Source of the DNA: Watersipora subatra
Lineage: Eukaryota > Bryozoa > Gymnolaemata > Cheilostomatida > Watersiporidae
Direction: 5' to 3'
DNA: 64,000 bases
Assembly (NCBI RefSeq): GCF_963576615.1
Contig: NC_088715.1
Coordinates: 50,880,007-50,944,006, forward strand
Within the stretch, counting starts at the first letter, position 1. Each line of letters begins with the position of its first letter. A program made the translations under genes and the position numbers. The notes beneath the pieces were generated by a model that searched no databases, was not told where the DNA came from, and saw only the letters and a list, made by a program, of their open reading frames with translations. This document shows positions 23,023-35,287 of the stretch, piece after piece.

Positions 23023-24119
23023 ATAATTCTATTTTAACAATTTGATTTTACCGAAAAGTTCTCATTTTATAATAGAATTAGAGTTTTATTAGATGACTGG
23101 CGCAAACTTCTTCATAGTAAATTTCAGTTAATTCCTTGTTTCATTTTGGTGAAAACGGAAAGCATTTTTTGGTTTATTTTAATAAACATTCATTAATGCC
23201 CGCGGGTATAATTGATAATCCCGTATGTGCATATACATATAGTATATATATATATACAGTATATATATATCAACCTTTCCAGAATAAACCTTGTTATATC
23301 GGTGACTTATAGTTGCTTTGTTTAAGTATATTGTTACGCTATTTACTAATATGATAGGACTAATTTACTTATGTAAGAGAGTTAACAAGGTTATGAATAT
23401 AGTGTTTGAATGTCAAGCTACAAACCTGGGTTTCGGCTTATCACCGGGTGTTTTTCCATTTTCAAGATAACTCTTCCGGTATTCCCTTTACCCCTTGCAC
23501 CAATTAACCCGGACCCCACTGCCCTCACATTCGTTGCTAGTCAATTAGTATTATGTTGTCCAGTCTGCTACCAGCTAGCTATCGGTCGTCTCAATACTGA
23601 TTGTCGTCTAGCAAGATGAATTGTTACTCTATGCTGGCTAGTCTAGCGACATTAATCGTCCCTTTAGAATGAAATAAAGTGATTCATGCATGTACTAAGT
23701 AATGCTCCTTGTTTAGATGTTGTATTTCAACTGGACTCAACACAGCAACCTCCCTGTTTTTGTATAATCACCCCAACCACTCCTTAGACTGGCACACAGT
23801 AAATTATGTGCATGCTAACACAATAACATCAGCAATAAAATATAGAGGTTATCACACCATAAAATAAGACTGTCAGTGTTCCTATTACTACCATGATGCC
23901 GGGTCAGTAATACTATATTTAGAAGTCCGGTCAGCATCCTGCTGCCGACTAGCTAGCACATAACAAGTGGCTACAGTTTGTCAACACCTTCCGAACAAAT
24001 ATTTAAAAAGCTTTGAAATCGGCTTATTTTTTTGAAAATCTATATTTTAGTGTAATGTTCAACACAACCTTCTCAAACAATGCCTATTAATGTAATTGAT
24101 GCAAGTTTCTTATACAAGA
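23023..24119. other. Upstream flank of the THEM6-like gene, no gene seen
   Basis: A TA microsatellite at about 23230-23270 and otherwise unique sequence. The ORF at 23410-23619 has no recognisable feature. Confidence 0.4.
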
Positions 24120-24365
24120 AATACATGTCTATTACGGGTGAAGCGAATGTCGCCTATATGTTGCTCTTTTTCCGGTTGAGCGATATTAAACCGGCGAGCT
24201 AATTCATTACTTTTCTTTCAATTTATTGAACTGAACACAAAACCTTTTTCATGATATGAAGTTTAAAAGTTAGAATGGTAAATGTTGCAAATGTTGGTAA
24301 ATGTTAAAAGAATATTGTGCAAAAACCTTTTTATTACCCTGGCAACACCGGGCATTTAGCGAGTT
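24120..24365 (-). mobile_element. SINE-like repeat (family S), partial copy
   Basis: It shares with the copy at 53768-54537 the block 'catgatatgaagtttraaagt' and the adjoining words tagaatggtaaatgtt and cttttttat. It also has the terminal motif that reads, on the minus strand, GCCCGGTGTTGCCAGGGTAAT then AAAAA. The tRNA-like head seen in other copies is missing. Confidence 0.55.
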
Positions 24366-24622
24366 ATAGTATATAGGCTATATATATATATATATATCGA
24401 CCTATGCATTTCCCCAAAGAGCATTTTCAAGACAAAACAACTATTATTCAATTGCCAAGCAGTCAAAAAATTAGATGTAACAACTTTATATATAGACCGG
24501 TCTAAGAGTGACACTATTCTTCTAACTATATATATATAGTTGCAAGAATATACATGTATATAACATATCCATCATGTTTGTAGCTAGAAATATGTGTTTG
24601 TAGCTAGAGACCTTCGCCATTG

Positions 24623-24833
24623 ATGGCCTCTTCATCCCTTACAAACACGCTGGTAAGCTGGCAGCCTAAAGAATTTTGGTACCTCAAGGTCGCTGCCGGA
24701 GCTTTAGCCGCTTCCAGACTTTTCTTCGACAGCTACTATTTTGTGAGAGTATTGCTTAGAGCATGTATGGGTGGAGGAAGATACCTTGTCGGAGCTAAAG
24801 CGAAGGGTTTATTGGTTCCCCATGAAACTATCA
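24623..24833 (+). CDS. THEM6: THEM6-like gene, exon 1
   Basis: Initiator ATG in gccattgATGG. It encodes MASSSLTNTLVSWQPKEFWY onwards to HETI plus one base; donor GTACGT. It carries the hydrophobic N-terminal segment. Confidence 0.85.
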
Positions 24834-27800
24834 GTACGTATTTACTCATTCATGTTGGGCATTTTGGACATTTTTCAATTCATCTAGGTTTGCTTTGAGG
24901 TACCGATCATTTGCCATCTCATAGCTTTAGTTGACAATCTGATAGACTGGATTGCACGCTAATATATTTTTGTTACTATTTGTTCTGATCAAACATTAAT
25001 GTGAAACCTTTCAAGCCATCAGTTAAAGACCTAGTCAGATGCGTCGGTTTCACATTAAATGTCCGATTATCCAATGCAGCCTTTACTTTGGTTTCGTTGT
25101 TGCATGCATATGACTCTCTCAAAATCTGATTGTTTGTTATAAATGTCTTACTTATGATTGGATATCAACCAAAGTTCAAGGTTAATCAGTTTAAGGAGTT
25201 ATTACAAAGTCAGAATATTCATACCTTGACATACGAGCTTATACGTTCTGGTACTGAGCTCATCTGTCAATTTTCTTGTATCAAAGCATTATTTCCTAAA
25301 TAAAATAACCAAATACAAATTAATTTGTTTTGATACAATGAAAGAATACATAAAAACAGGATATTACGATGGAAAAACCTGTTTTTTATTGTCGTAATTG
25401 TCTACCAACACTCACAAAGTAAGAGATATCTATTTAATGGCTATGATCTGCAATAAAATGTAACATTAGGCCTACTATGTAAAGTACTGTATGGTGTTCA
25501 GACGTTAGACACAGGCGTAGTGGCTAATGCAGTGTGAGAGAGACCTGACAGCAATGCGTTCGGTACACTAGACCTTTGTGACGCTACATATCGTAACATA
25601 ATTTTAATACCTTCAATGAATGTAGCTTACAAAACTCTGTTTAAAGCTGAGTTTGAATCTTACACTAAACTAATTTTTTCTTCGTTTTAATTTTGTTATT
25701 AGGTGTCTTTCCTGCTTGGCACATTTTGCCTCGCTTTCGCTAAAATTTTTAGTCAGCTTTTTTTCAAACTGATTCGACGAGAAAGACAGCAATGCTGGTC
25801 TCAAAAGCAGTCTCTTGAATACTTGACCGTTTAGTGGCCATTGAGCACCAGCTCATATCTCAAGGCAAAAACCTGCTCAAAATATTGCTCGTATCTTGAT
25901 TTTCTTGTATATTGGGGCACTTGTATGTCGGCGTATGTTTAAATTTGCTAAAAAACTGTGATGCTCTTTGCCTGCTAAAATAAAAAAATTGTGATCTACA
26001 GTGCATCCCGGGGTTACGGCATCCCTGTTTCACACATTTGTGGAACACTGTTTTTTCGTGACCTTCATTCAGTATTTTTTCACCATACAACATCACCCAA
26101 AATTTCTCTCGAAATACGACATCACCCAAAATTTCTCTTGAAATACGACATCACCAAAAATGTCTCTCGAAATACGACATCGCCAAAAATGTCTGTTGAA
26201 ATACGACATCACCAAATATTTCTCTCGAAATACGACATCACCAAAAATTTCTCTCGAAATACGACATCACCAAAAATGTCTCTCGAAATTTAAATCTTGC
26301 GGTCGATGTGCTGAATACATCAGAATAACGAAGATGCCGATATGCTTGCACTCGCTCTCAGTTCAGCGTTATTCATTATAAGTCATATTGAAAACGAAAC
26401 CAGAGACATGTAATAAAGATTAAGCCGATTATAAAATCAAAGTTTATTAAAATACATATTAAAACGTAGCTTGAAGTATGTTTAGTAAGCTAAATTTCAT
26501 TCAAGTTAAATTCAACGTTCATGTTATTCGTCTGTCCCGAAGGTAAGGCAGGAATATGTCAGTATCAATATTCAATAATCATATTGAACCTAAACTGATC
26601 CAGTCTTTCTATCCATTCACTAATTCTGTACTAGGGGTGCTGATGTCATAAAAGAGTGGCCAGGCACCATGTAGATTTTAAACCATAACTGTCACATACA
26701 ACTTTTATTGTATTTACTAGGTAAATCAAACACGCCGATTCCGATTTTGGACTCAAAATAAATATTGGTCCGCTAACTTTCAGAATAATGAAGGTTTTTA
26801 CAGCATTTTAATATCGGTCTCGAAAGCAACACGATCGGCACAACAAGCTCCGCCCATAAATACGTGACGTAACCTAGGTTTTTAGTAACGGAAGTTAAGT
26901 AGGGATGTTTAGACCGATTTAGAATACTAGAGATGGGTGTTTTAAAATCCATTAATATCTAAATTCAGCCTTAAAAATAATCTCAGTTTTCTGAAAGGTA
27001 GATAAGCTATTTAACATGGCATATTTAAAAAAGCGCTATTACAACGCTAGTTTGTGATAAAACCGCGCTTTTTGAGCTCATTTTTCTCGGCTTTCAGCCT
27101 ATTTAGACATCATGTAACAAGCTACGAGCAATTTTAAATAGTTTATATACCTTTCATAAAAGACAGATTATTTTCCAGGCTGGATTTAGATAATAACGGG
27201 TTTTAAGACACCCATCTCTATTATTCTAAATCGGACTAAACATCCTCAACCCGTGCAACCCCTGGCATTTGGCTAGTGTTCAACATTTAGCAAGACATCC
27301 AATATTTGGCTTTCCAATATTCAATACAATATCCAATATTGAGCCGGGCAGAGATAATTGAGAATTATATTGATTCAATATAATTCCAATTATCTAATAC
27401 CGAGTCCAAAAATATCCATTATCAATGCCCAATACTGAGCCAGGCAGTATTTAATATCAATATCCAATACTGGACCAGGCAATATCAAGTACTAATACCC
27501 CATACTGAGCATTTCTACCTGTATGTTATCGCTATTCTATATCAATACTCGATGCTTGCAGCACCGGAATTCCATTGCAGTTTCCTTATTCAGTAATGTT
27601 GTGTTTAGTACTAGGCATGCAATACTAATGAACAGTAGTTCTTGCTCCAACTTTACAATCTACTGTACTGATGTACACGTTACTGACTCTTCAATTTACT
27701 CATTGTAAAACAATACAGCACCATGAATTTTAAATATAAGTCGATATTGTTATTATTAAAGGAAAATAAGACACTCGAGTGGCCGTGATCCAGTGAATTG

Positions 27801-30800
27801 CTAAGTTGAAGCTGCGAAGTAAGAAATATTACTTTAGTTCAGATTATGTTCAACCTGTTCACAAAATACTGAGAAGCGGGGAAAATTTAAATTTTTTTAT
27901 GCGTCAAAAAACTTTCAGAGATTAAGCAAAAACGGTTGCTTAATATCTGTTTCTTGCATCTGTTCTTGCATCTGTTTCTTGCATCTGTTCTTGCATCTTG
28001 TTTCACTCAGTGAAGAGTAAACCAAAGCTGAATCGTTGAATCTACTCAGTGTTGTAAAGGATCTAGCTATAAACAGTATAGTTTTATGTATTATATATTT
28101 ATTGGTATAACTTATATAAATATATATAAATGATGTAGTTTTTACAAGGTCGTGATGCGAAGCAAACGCTGATAATTTGGTTGAGATCTACTGAACCAAA
28201 TTGCGTATTTTACACTTACAAATTATTTTACATGTCCATAAAATAATTGTTTGGTCTGTTCTATTTCTTGATCCGAGTGTCACAGTGTAATGTTGTCTGT
28301 AGTTTGGTGCACCACAACAGACCTAGACAACTGGCTCCATATGAACAATTCAAGATACAACCGGGAATGCGATTTTGCCAGAACATCTCTTCTCCTCCAA
28401 CGTCGAATCTACCCAGTGTTACAAAAGCACCGTGTATCTTTGGGCCTCGCAGCCACCACAATTCGTTTCAGGAAGTCTATCAACTTCTTGCAAAGAGCTA
28501 TTCTCAGGTCAAAGGTGAGTTTGGTACAACAGTGGCAGTATATGTTGTTACCATGGCTTCCCCTTAGAATACCAAATCTGCAAGAGCTAGGAATTGGTCA
28601 CGGGTTAACCTCAGTTAACTGGTTGCTCTATATCCATTCTATCGGGTGTTGTAGTTATCCCAAAGTGTTCTCAGTCTATTTGCATGCGCCTTTTCGGCAT
28701 CTGTAAGGATTAGTTTACGAGAGTTTTCCTCGAGTTGCTCACTCCGCGGCTAGTCAGAGTTGCGTTAGTCTCTTTGTGCTTGTGTATACATGTAATTAGC
28801 ATTGGTGCACTAGTCTAGGTTATAATGCAGACATTTACATAGCCGTTTGCAGATGACAGTTCATGTCAGAGCCGTCCTCTCATAGTTGGTGGTTTTCTCT
28901 TACTATAGTTCATAGTCTGCAATTTGGCGGCTTGGTTACATAATATTTGGTTTGCGCAATACTATCAAATCAATGCTGGCAAAATTGAGATTCAAGCCTG
29001 ATTATTTTTACCGATGTAATGAACGTGCTATCAGGATGCGAATTTTTTATGCCCAAATTTTAACCGCTAAAACTGGACAGATAACAAAATTTTTGATTTA
29101 TACACACACTGTTGTGATACAATAGACATGCAGTGTTGTGAGACCATAGACTTATACAGTGTTGTGAGACCATAGACTTATACAGTGTTGTGAGACCATA
29201 GACTTATACAGTGTTGTGAGACCATAGACTTATACAGTGTTGTGAGACCATAGACATATACAGTGTTGTGAGACCATAGACATATACAGTGTTATGAGGC
29301 CATAGACTTATACAGTGTTGTGAGACCATGGACTTATACAGTGTTGTGAGACCATAGACATATACAGTGTTGTGAGGCCATAGACTTATACAGTGTTGTG
29401 AGACCATAGACATATACAGTGTTATGAGACCATAGACTTATACAGTGTTGTGAGACCATAGACATATACAGTGTTGTGAGACCATAGACATATACAGTGT
29501 TGTGAGACCATAGACATATACAGTGTTGTGAGACCATAGACATATACAGTGTTGTGAGACCATAGACTTATACAGTGTTGTGAGACCATAGACGTATACA
29601 GTGTTATGAGACCATAGACTTATACAGTGTTGTGAGACCATGGACTTATACAGTGTTGTGAGACCATGGACTTATACAGTGTTGTGAGACCATAGACATA
29701 TACAGTGTTGTGAGGCCATAGACTTATACAGTGTTGTGAGACCATAGACATATACAGTGTTGTGAGACCATGGACATATACACTGTTGTGAGACCATGGA
29801 CATATACAGTGTTGTGAGACCATATACTTATACAGTGTTGTGAGACCATATACTTATACAGTGTTGTGAGTCCATAGACTTATACAGTGTTGTGAGTCCA
29901 TAGACTTATACAGTGTTGTGAGACCATAGACATATAGAACGTTGTGAGACCATAGACATATAGAGCGTTGCGTAGGCAGTTTATAACTTCTGACAGCAAG
30001 TGAACAGTTTCTGTTTGAATCATTTCAGATAGTATTTTGGGATGAGAGGGCATTCTATATTGAACAGAGCTTCTATCGACCTTCCGACTCATTCGTCTAT
30101 GCAACTTTATATGCCAAGACAACCATTGTGGGCGCCAGCACTCAGCAGGTGCAGTATCATTTTTCTTGTATTATATTGATTCTATTTTTACTGTAAGATG
30201 GAGGTTTCACTAGTCTTATATTCAACAACAGTAGACGCTTCTACAAAGTAAATAATTCACTCCGAGTAAGTTTACGTTATAGGGATTTTATGTTGTACAA
30301 ACCATAAAATACATGTAAATTGCCTAATCTGCTCCATGATCATCCCAAACTCGCGCCTCTGGCCTTAAGAAATAAAAAATATTAATTTTTAAATTTTAAC
30401 AGTAACTCTGGAATAATTGGTTTATATCAACAATTTTATTGTCGATATAAACCATCTTTGTTTTTATCATTTTGACCTGGTTTATTGGCACACCTGACGA
30501 TCTCTCACGGCACACTAAACACCTAAGGTATTAGTTTACATAAAAGTGATGCCCCGATACGCCATTTTCGCTTTCAATTGTGGCAAAAAAGGAAATTATA
30601 TTTTCAAGGCCAACTATGAAACTCTCTTTATTCGAATCGAATTTGTGAACTGCCGCCGACTTGATGCATTACATTAAATGGAAGTTCTTATGTAATATGA
30701 AGCGAAATATTAGTGTAAATTCATTACTTTAAGTGGAATTCATGTTATAGGAACGTCTACTGTACATACTTGTTCCTTATCAGTCATGGACAAGCTTTGA

Positions 30801-33345
30801 TATGCTCAAACACAAGATGTTCATGTCAACTCTTATCGCTTATGAAGTCGCTTAAAGTGCCAGATTCATCATGCACCATAAACATCGGATGAACACTTAG
30901 CTACATGTTTCTACTATATTAGTTGGCTCTCAGGATATGAAACGGTGAAGTAATTCAGCAAGTACAGAATCAATTGTGAAGCAGCAAAACATTCTTGTTC
31001 CGATCGCTCCTGTGAGAATATTATTTTCCTTTGTTTGGTATTATGTAGTTTGACTGAGTGATGCTTGGTTATGCGGTGATGTGACCACCCATGTGATTTC
31101 CATATCACTTGGTGACTATTTGTCTCTGATGCTTCGGTATTTATGTTTTGGCGCCATTATTTTGGTCGCCGAAGTTCAGGCATGTTTCTTAAACTGGATT
31201 AAGCCACTCTTCATTACTGACATGACCATCGGCAGTCCTGTTGAACCCTCCTACAGAAATGGTTGAACATATTCGAAGTAAAATACACTAAAATTTCACC
31301 ACAATGGATACTTATTTGCCTTCAACAAGTGTAGTAAGAATAAATAGAATACAACGTTTTGGAGATGTTTGGAGAATATACGGAGAAGCCATGGGTCAGT
31401 AGTCGTCAGTAAACTGGCATACAATCAGCAGGTCAGAGGGTCGAATCATAGAAGGATTATTGATGGTGTTAGAAAAGGGCATTCAGCCACATTTGCTTCT
31501 GTGCCAAATCCCATGTGCAGATGGTCACAGTATCCTTAGTTCCAAAATAAATCTGGTTTAGAATAAAGTGTCATACATGCAGCAGAGAGGAGATAAATTT
31601 TGATAAGCAATTTAAACTTAGTTAATCAATAGTTTGCAAAATAAGGGCATATTTGTTGATACCGGCACTTTCGGATTTTAAATGCGTACCTGCGGTCTGC
31701 ATGACAAAATATAGAAAAAACACCTATCATACGATGGGTATTTTCATATCTGATACGCATAGGTCATAGATATGCATATGTTCTTCTGCATATCTATGGC
31801 TTGGGAGTTGTCTGCTATTTGTACCTATCAATGATTGTGATTGAAACAGTATTTAGTCTATTGCTGACCTCCAAACGAATCAAATGAAACATTTTTAGCA
31901 AACACAGATGAGTTTTTTGTAAGGCATTCAGTTATCATAGCCAGAAAACATTTGAAAGCTTGAAAATACTTATAAAGATCTCCGGCCACAGCTTTTGTTG
32001 ATGCATCGTCATACATACGCTTGTCTGCTCTCAACAGAGTTTACCCTATTCCTGTTTCCTGTAAGGTGAATAGGGTAAACTCTGCTCTCAACAGAGTTTA
32101 CCCTATTCCTGTTTCCTGTAAGGTGAAGTTTTCTTATTTTCCTTAACAGTTTGAGGGTTACACTATTATAATTCTAATCCCTCACAACTATTCCTACGTA
32201 TGGAGAATCCAAAAACATCCTAATTAATTCAAATTAATCAAAATTAATGATACTTTTTCTAACGCTGACAATTTGACTTGTGGCGTACCTCAGGGCTCGG
32301 TGCTAGGCCCGACTTTATTCTTAATTTACATAAATGATCTTTGTGATTGTTTAACTCATCTAACTCCTATATTGTATGCTGATGATACCAATTTGTTTAT
32401 GAGTTCAAAGAACCTAAACGACGATTTACCTAAAGTCCAATCTGATCTTGAAAAACTAGCTGATTGGTGTCAAACGAACAAATTAACCATTAACTTTGAC
32501 AAAACCTGTTTTACTGTTTTTAAAAATTACCAGAGCAAAATTAAATTTGATCAGCCTATTCTTTTTAATAACACTTTTATTAAAGCAATTGATGAAGTCA
32601 AATTTCTTGGAGTGTCAATTGATAAAAATTTGAACTGGTCTTCCCACGCTCGTAAGCTTTTATTAGATTTACGGCCTATATCAGGCATCTTTTACCGCAT
32701 AAGTGCTTTCATTCCAAAAAAATTGCTGATTATGCTTTATTACACACTTATTCACTCCAAATTATGCTATTCAATAGAAACTTATGGCAATGCATCCAAA
32801 ATTCATCTTAGCAAAATAATACAGTTTCAAAAGAAAATTGTCAGAATCATTAACCGTAAGCCATTTGGATTTCCAACAAACGATTTATTTAAAACCTCTG
32901 ATATTTTAACTATTGATAAATTGCATAAATATAAGTTGCTTATTCAAGCCCATAAATTATTTTACTCAAAATGTGATCCAGCACTACCATTTTATAATAC
33001 TCGTCATCAATTACTTTTTCTTCCCGTACCTAATCATCTAACTTTAGCCGGTCAACGATCCTCAAACTTTGCAACACCTGCGCTGTGGAATCGACTACCT
33101 AATTCAATAAGATCAATAAAATGTCTCGGTAAATATAAGGTGGAACTGAGGCACCATCTCCAGTCTGGAGAGTGAGTGTTACGGTCTGGTTTTTGTGCTG
33201 CTGACTCGGGCTCGCGTACCACTGGCTTTGCCATTTCGCAATGGGCCCCATCATCATTTCTTACTTATTGTTATTTTTTCACGCATTGGTTAATTATATT
33301 TTGTCTCGAGTATTAATTCAATTGTGTAATCTTTAAAGGTGAAAT

Positions 33346-33377
<32 letters not shown>

Positions 33378-33672
33378 TCCTGAGTCAATTGCTCTTCAAT
33401 ATTTGCAGTTGTCTTCCAGTTAATTTTGAGAAAGAGGAGGCAATTCTTATTGAGAATCTGAAATTGATTTTTGTAATTCCACATTTATTTTCATTTCATT
33501 TAATATGCATTGATATCGTTCTATTGAAATGGAGTTTGTTATTCATTTTTAATTCTAGGTCCTGGAATGGCTTGAGTACACTGGAGAAAGGCCAGAACCA
33601 TCACCAGATCTACTCTCCTGGATCAGCTATATCGAACAAAGCAGTGAAAGACTTAGACCAAAGGTGCAATAA
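24623..33672 (+). CDS. THEM6: THEM6-like hotdog-fold protein, complete four-exon gene
   Basis: Exons 24623-24833, 28303-28514, 30029-30148 and 33559-33672 join in phase to 218 codons plus TAA; human THEM6 is of similar size. All have GT-AG borders. Residues about 15-50 form an N-terminal hydrophobic/amphipathic segment (FWYLKVAAGALAASRLFFDS). The thioesterase-superfamily core then begins at DLDNWLHMNNSRYNRECDFA, the hallmark of the THEM6/Al2 family, and continues through FWDERAFYIEQSFY (exon 3). It ends with SPDLLSWISYIEQSSERLR, like the C-terminus of vertebrate THEM6. The family is ER/membrane-associated; enzymatic activity is not established, so acyl-CoA thioesterase activity should not be assumed. 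The start is the first ATG of the frame; a TTG just upstream is not used. AATAAA at 34193 is a possible polyadenylation signal. Introns are loaded with repeats. Confidence 0.9.
26076..26292. repeat. Minisatellite, 29-bp unit, about 7 copies
   Basis: The unit is aaatacgacatcaccaaaaa + tttctctcg, with a few substitutions between copies. It lies in intron 1 of the THEM6-like gene and produces the overlapping ORFs at 25991-26381, which are artefacts. Confidence 0.95.
26680..27250. mobile_element. Foldback transposon (family F), copy 1, right arm truncated
   Basis: The left arm starts aaaccataactgtcacatac and runs through cgattccgattttgg, cataaatacgtgacgtaacc and ggaagttaagtagggatg. The right arm is its inverted copy (cccatctctattattctaaa then tcggactaaacatcct), but the outer roughly 210 bp are missing. 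The full copy is at 61615-62411. No ORF of note. Confidence 0.8.
27270..27510. repeat. Degenerate tandem repeats built on 'caatactgagccaggcag'
   Basis: Irregular units such as ccaatattgagccgggcaga, ccaatactgagccaggcagt and ccaatactggaccaggcaat. Unit length varies. It lies in intron 1 of the THEM6-like gene. Confidence 0.75.
28303..28514 (+). CDS. THEM6: THEM6-like gene, exon 2
   Basis: Acceptor ttgtctgtag, donor AAAG|GTGAGT. It holds the family signature DLDNWLHMNNSRY and the following helix and strand (VSLGLAATTIRFRKSINF). Two leading bases complete the codon left by exon 1. Confidence 0.9.
29108..29975. repeat. Minisatellite, 26-bp unit, about 33 copies, ending next to a splice acceptor
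   Basis: The unit is ttatacagtgttgtgagacc + atagac, highly homogeneous with variants at two or three positions (ttatac/catatac, gacc/ggcc, atag/atgg). It occupies the 3' end of intron 2 of the THEM6-like gene, stopping about 55 bp before exon 3. The minus-strand Ser/Tyr/His-rich ORFs from 29204 to 30122 derive from it. Confidence 0.97.
30029..30148 (+). CDS. THEM6: THEM6-like gene, exon 3
   Basis: Acceptor ttgaatcatttcag, donor CAG|GTGCAG, exactly 40 codons, reading IVFWDERAFYIEQSFYRPSD onwards to VGASTQQ. The acceptor is about 55 bp downstream of a large 26-bp minisatellite. Confidence 0.9.
30149..32023. other. THEM6-like gene intron 3, 5' part, nothing recognised
   Basis: No repeats or secondary genes were recognised before the duplication and LINE insertion that start at 32024. 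Confidence 0.5.
32024..32127. repeat. 57-bp-offset direct duplication with an inverted 14-bp joint
   Basis: A 47-bp segment (tctgctctcaacagagttta ... aggtgaa) occurs at 32024-32070 and 32081-32127. The 10-bp spacer together with the next bases (tagggtaaactctg) is the inverted copy of cagagtttaccct from inside the unit. Direct copy plus inverted joint is a template-switch signature. It lies about 100 bp upstream of the truncated LINE. Confidence 0.85.
32228..33175 (+). CDS. Reverse transcriptase, C-terminal two-thirds (truncated LINE ORF2)
   Basis: About 315 codons without an internal stop. Residues near the start read TCGVPQGSVLGPTLFLIYIN (RT block 4, G-V-P-Q-G-S). They are followed by ILYADDTNLFMSS with the catalytic YADD (block 5), then KLTINFDKT and VKFLGVSID (blocks 6-7). 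The thumb and C-terminal tail end SNFATPALWNRLPNSIRSIK and LRHHLQSGE. The catalytic pair DD is present, but the first catalytic Asp block, the fingers and the endonuclease were lost by 5' truncation, so the copy cannot be autonomous. The intact frame indicates a fairly recent insertion. There is no promoter and no real start codon; the frame simply opens after a TAA at 32225. Confidence 0.9.
   Translation, partial: FKLIKINDTFSNADNLTCGVPQGSVLGPTLFLIYINDLCDCLTHLTPILYADDTNLFMSSKNLNDDLPKVQSDLEKLADWCQTNKLTINFDKTCFTVFKNYQSKIKFDQPILFNNTFIKAIDEVKFLGVSIDKNLNWSSHARKLLLDLRPISGIFYRISAFIPKKLLIMLYYTLIHSKLCYSIETYGNASKIHLSKIIQFQKKIVRIINRKPFGFPTNDLFKTSDILTIDKLHKYKLLIQAHKLFYSKCDPALPFYNTRHQLLFLPVPNHLTLAGQRSSNFATPALWNRLPNSIRSIKCLGKYKVELRHHLQSGE
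32228..33376 (+). mobile_element. 5'-truncated non-LTR retrotransposon in intron 3 of the THEM6-like gene
   Basis: An open frame from 32228 encodes the 3' half of a reverse transcriptase, followed by a short 3' UTR and a terminal (ac)n run at 33350-33376 after gtgaaataaa. A CR1/L2-like LINE with a microsatellite tail is the simplest reading. The endonuclease and the N-terminal RT blocks are missing. Confidence 0.85.
33559..33672 (+). CDS. THEM6: THEM6-like gene, exon 4 (terminal)
   Basis: Acceptor tttttaattctag, 37 codons and TAA. It reads VLEWLEYTGERPEPSPDLLS then WISYIEQSSERL, matching the C-terminal helix of THEM6 proteins. Confidence 0.9.
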   Translation, partial: VLEWLEYTGERPEPSPDLLSWISYIEQSSERLRPKVQ

Positions 33673-35287
33673 GGGTGTTTCTGTGGGCATGTTGTCGTGC
33701 TCCAAAATCTTAGGTAATTTTTTTTTTGTTACAGTTCAATATAGCATGATTTATGTCACGCAGCCGGCCGTGGTGCTGATAACTTCTCTTTTGACTCAAC
33801 TTTTAATGAACAATTCCTCAAGACTTTTGCTTGTTGATTTGTACTTAAGTTGTGTCGCATGTAATTGTTTATTTGAAAACATATTTTTGTATACATTTGA
33901 TTTTCGATATTGCCATTGAAAAAAAAATTAACTATAAATTGTATTTCTAATATTTTCCTTTTCCTGAAAATTATTTCCTATCGCCATTTTCCATACTTAC
34001 AAAAACATTGACATTGAATTTAAACAATAAGTTTCGCTGGAGATTTACCTGTGATCATGCATCCAGATCATCCTGTATTTCTTTAAAACTGTTCTCTGTT
34101 CTGAGCATTTTTCTTCCCTGTTACTCATGATTTTCGTTTGTAGCCTGTTTGATTTTTATTTTCCTGCAGTAATCACAAAACAAGTATGCAGAAATAAAAT
34201 ATATACCATTGAAGTTGATTGTGTTCAATTTGACCATCGCCGACTTCATAGCTTCTCAAATAACTTATAATTGTAATACATTTTTATTAGTTTACCTGTT
34301 GAATCTTCAGCGGTAAAAGATCATAAAATGCTGAAGAACTTACAAACCTGGGGCTTTATTTCAAAAATATCCCTGCTTGATATTGTGAAAATGCACAGCT
34401 CAAGATAAAACATGGCTCAGTCAACCTAATCATAACAGTTGAGGCAATAGTTTTCTCAGCCTAAATGTGTGAACTCATGCGGGAAAAAGCCTATGGAAAG
34501 GTATTTTTAGTGTACAGGCCTGTTACCTGACTAGGTCTGGATGATTGAAATACCCTGCTCTCTAGTCTGAGTTTTTCTGTTGAAGATAGTAGGTTAGATC
34601 GACTGCTTTATCTTCATACCACTTCCATACACCTGCGCACCCCTGCCATTCTCTATCGTAAACATCCTAACACCTGCCTTACCTGTCAAGCTGATCTACA
34701 CACCTTGAGATTCATGAGTCGTTTCATTATTTTTTGCCACACCAAGACATGTGCGTTGTTCGTATGGCACATGCGTAATATGAAGGAGTGGCTGGCTCAC
34801 AAGTTGGCAGTCACTGGTAGCGGCTATAAGAAAGCTTGTATCTTTAGATTTGCAAGATGCAGTTTGAAAGCTTTTACTTCTGCTGAGACGGCAGTAAAAA
34901 TGTGATATAAAAATAATCACAAATTAGACTGGAATAATACGGGGCTCTGTTGTGAATATCTCTCTAAAGTAAGTTTCCACAACATTTTCGTTATAAACCT
35001 GAGCTTTTAATGTTTGTTTTTCTGAACACGCAAAGTCAACATAAAAGTTAAGTGATCCATTTAAATGGCCAAAGTTTACCGGCTAAATTACTTGTTGCAA
35101 ATATATTTACAGTATTCGGTTTGTTTATGAATTCTATTTTATACGGAACCTCATTGTGGTCTAGTAGGATTGTAATGTCAGTTTTATAGCCAATATTGAA
35201 TTAAGCATAGACACTAGCAGTTACTGGCACTATTTTGGTATTCAAGTTTCCAACTGACACTACTAAGTTGTTCCTCCATCTCTCGTA

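Noticed and set aside
25991..26381. CRISPR-like look of the 29-bp repeats
   Set aside because: Units are contiguous with no unique spacers, in an intron of an animal gene. It is a minisatellite.
29204..30122. Minus-strand ORFs with repeated MSMVSQHCISLW-type sequence
   Set aside because: They are frames of the 26-bp minisatellite; the same peptide recurs in every frame and no splice or start context supports translation.
33389..33919. 176-codon plus-strand ORF overlapping THEM6 exon 4
   Set aside because: It overlaps the real exon in another frame; the exon frame has the THEM6 C-terminal similarity and correct splice phase.
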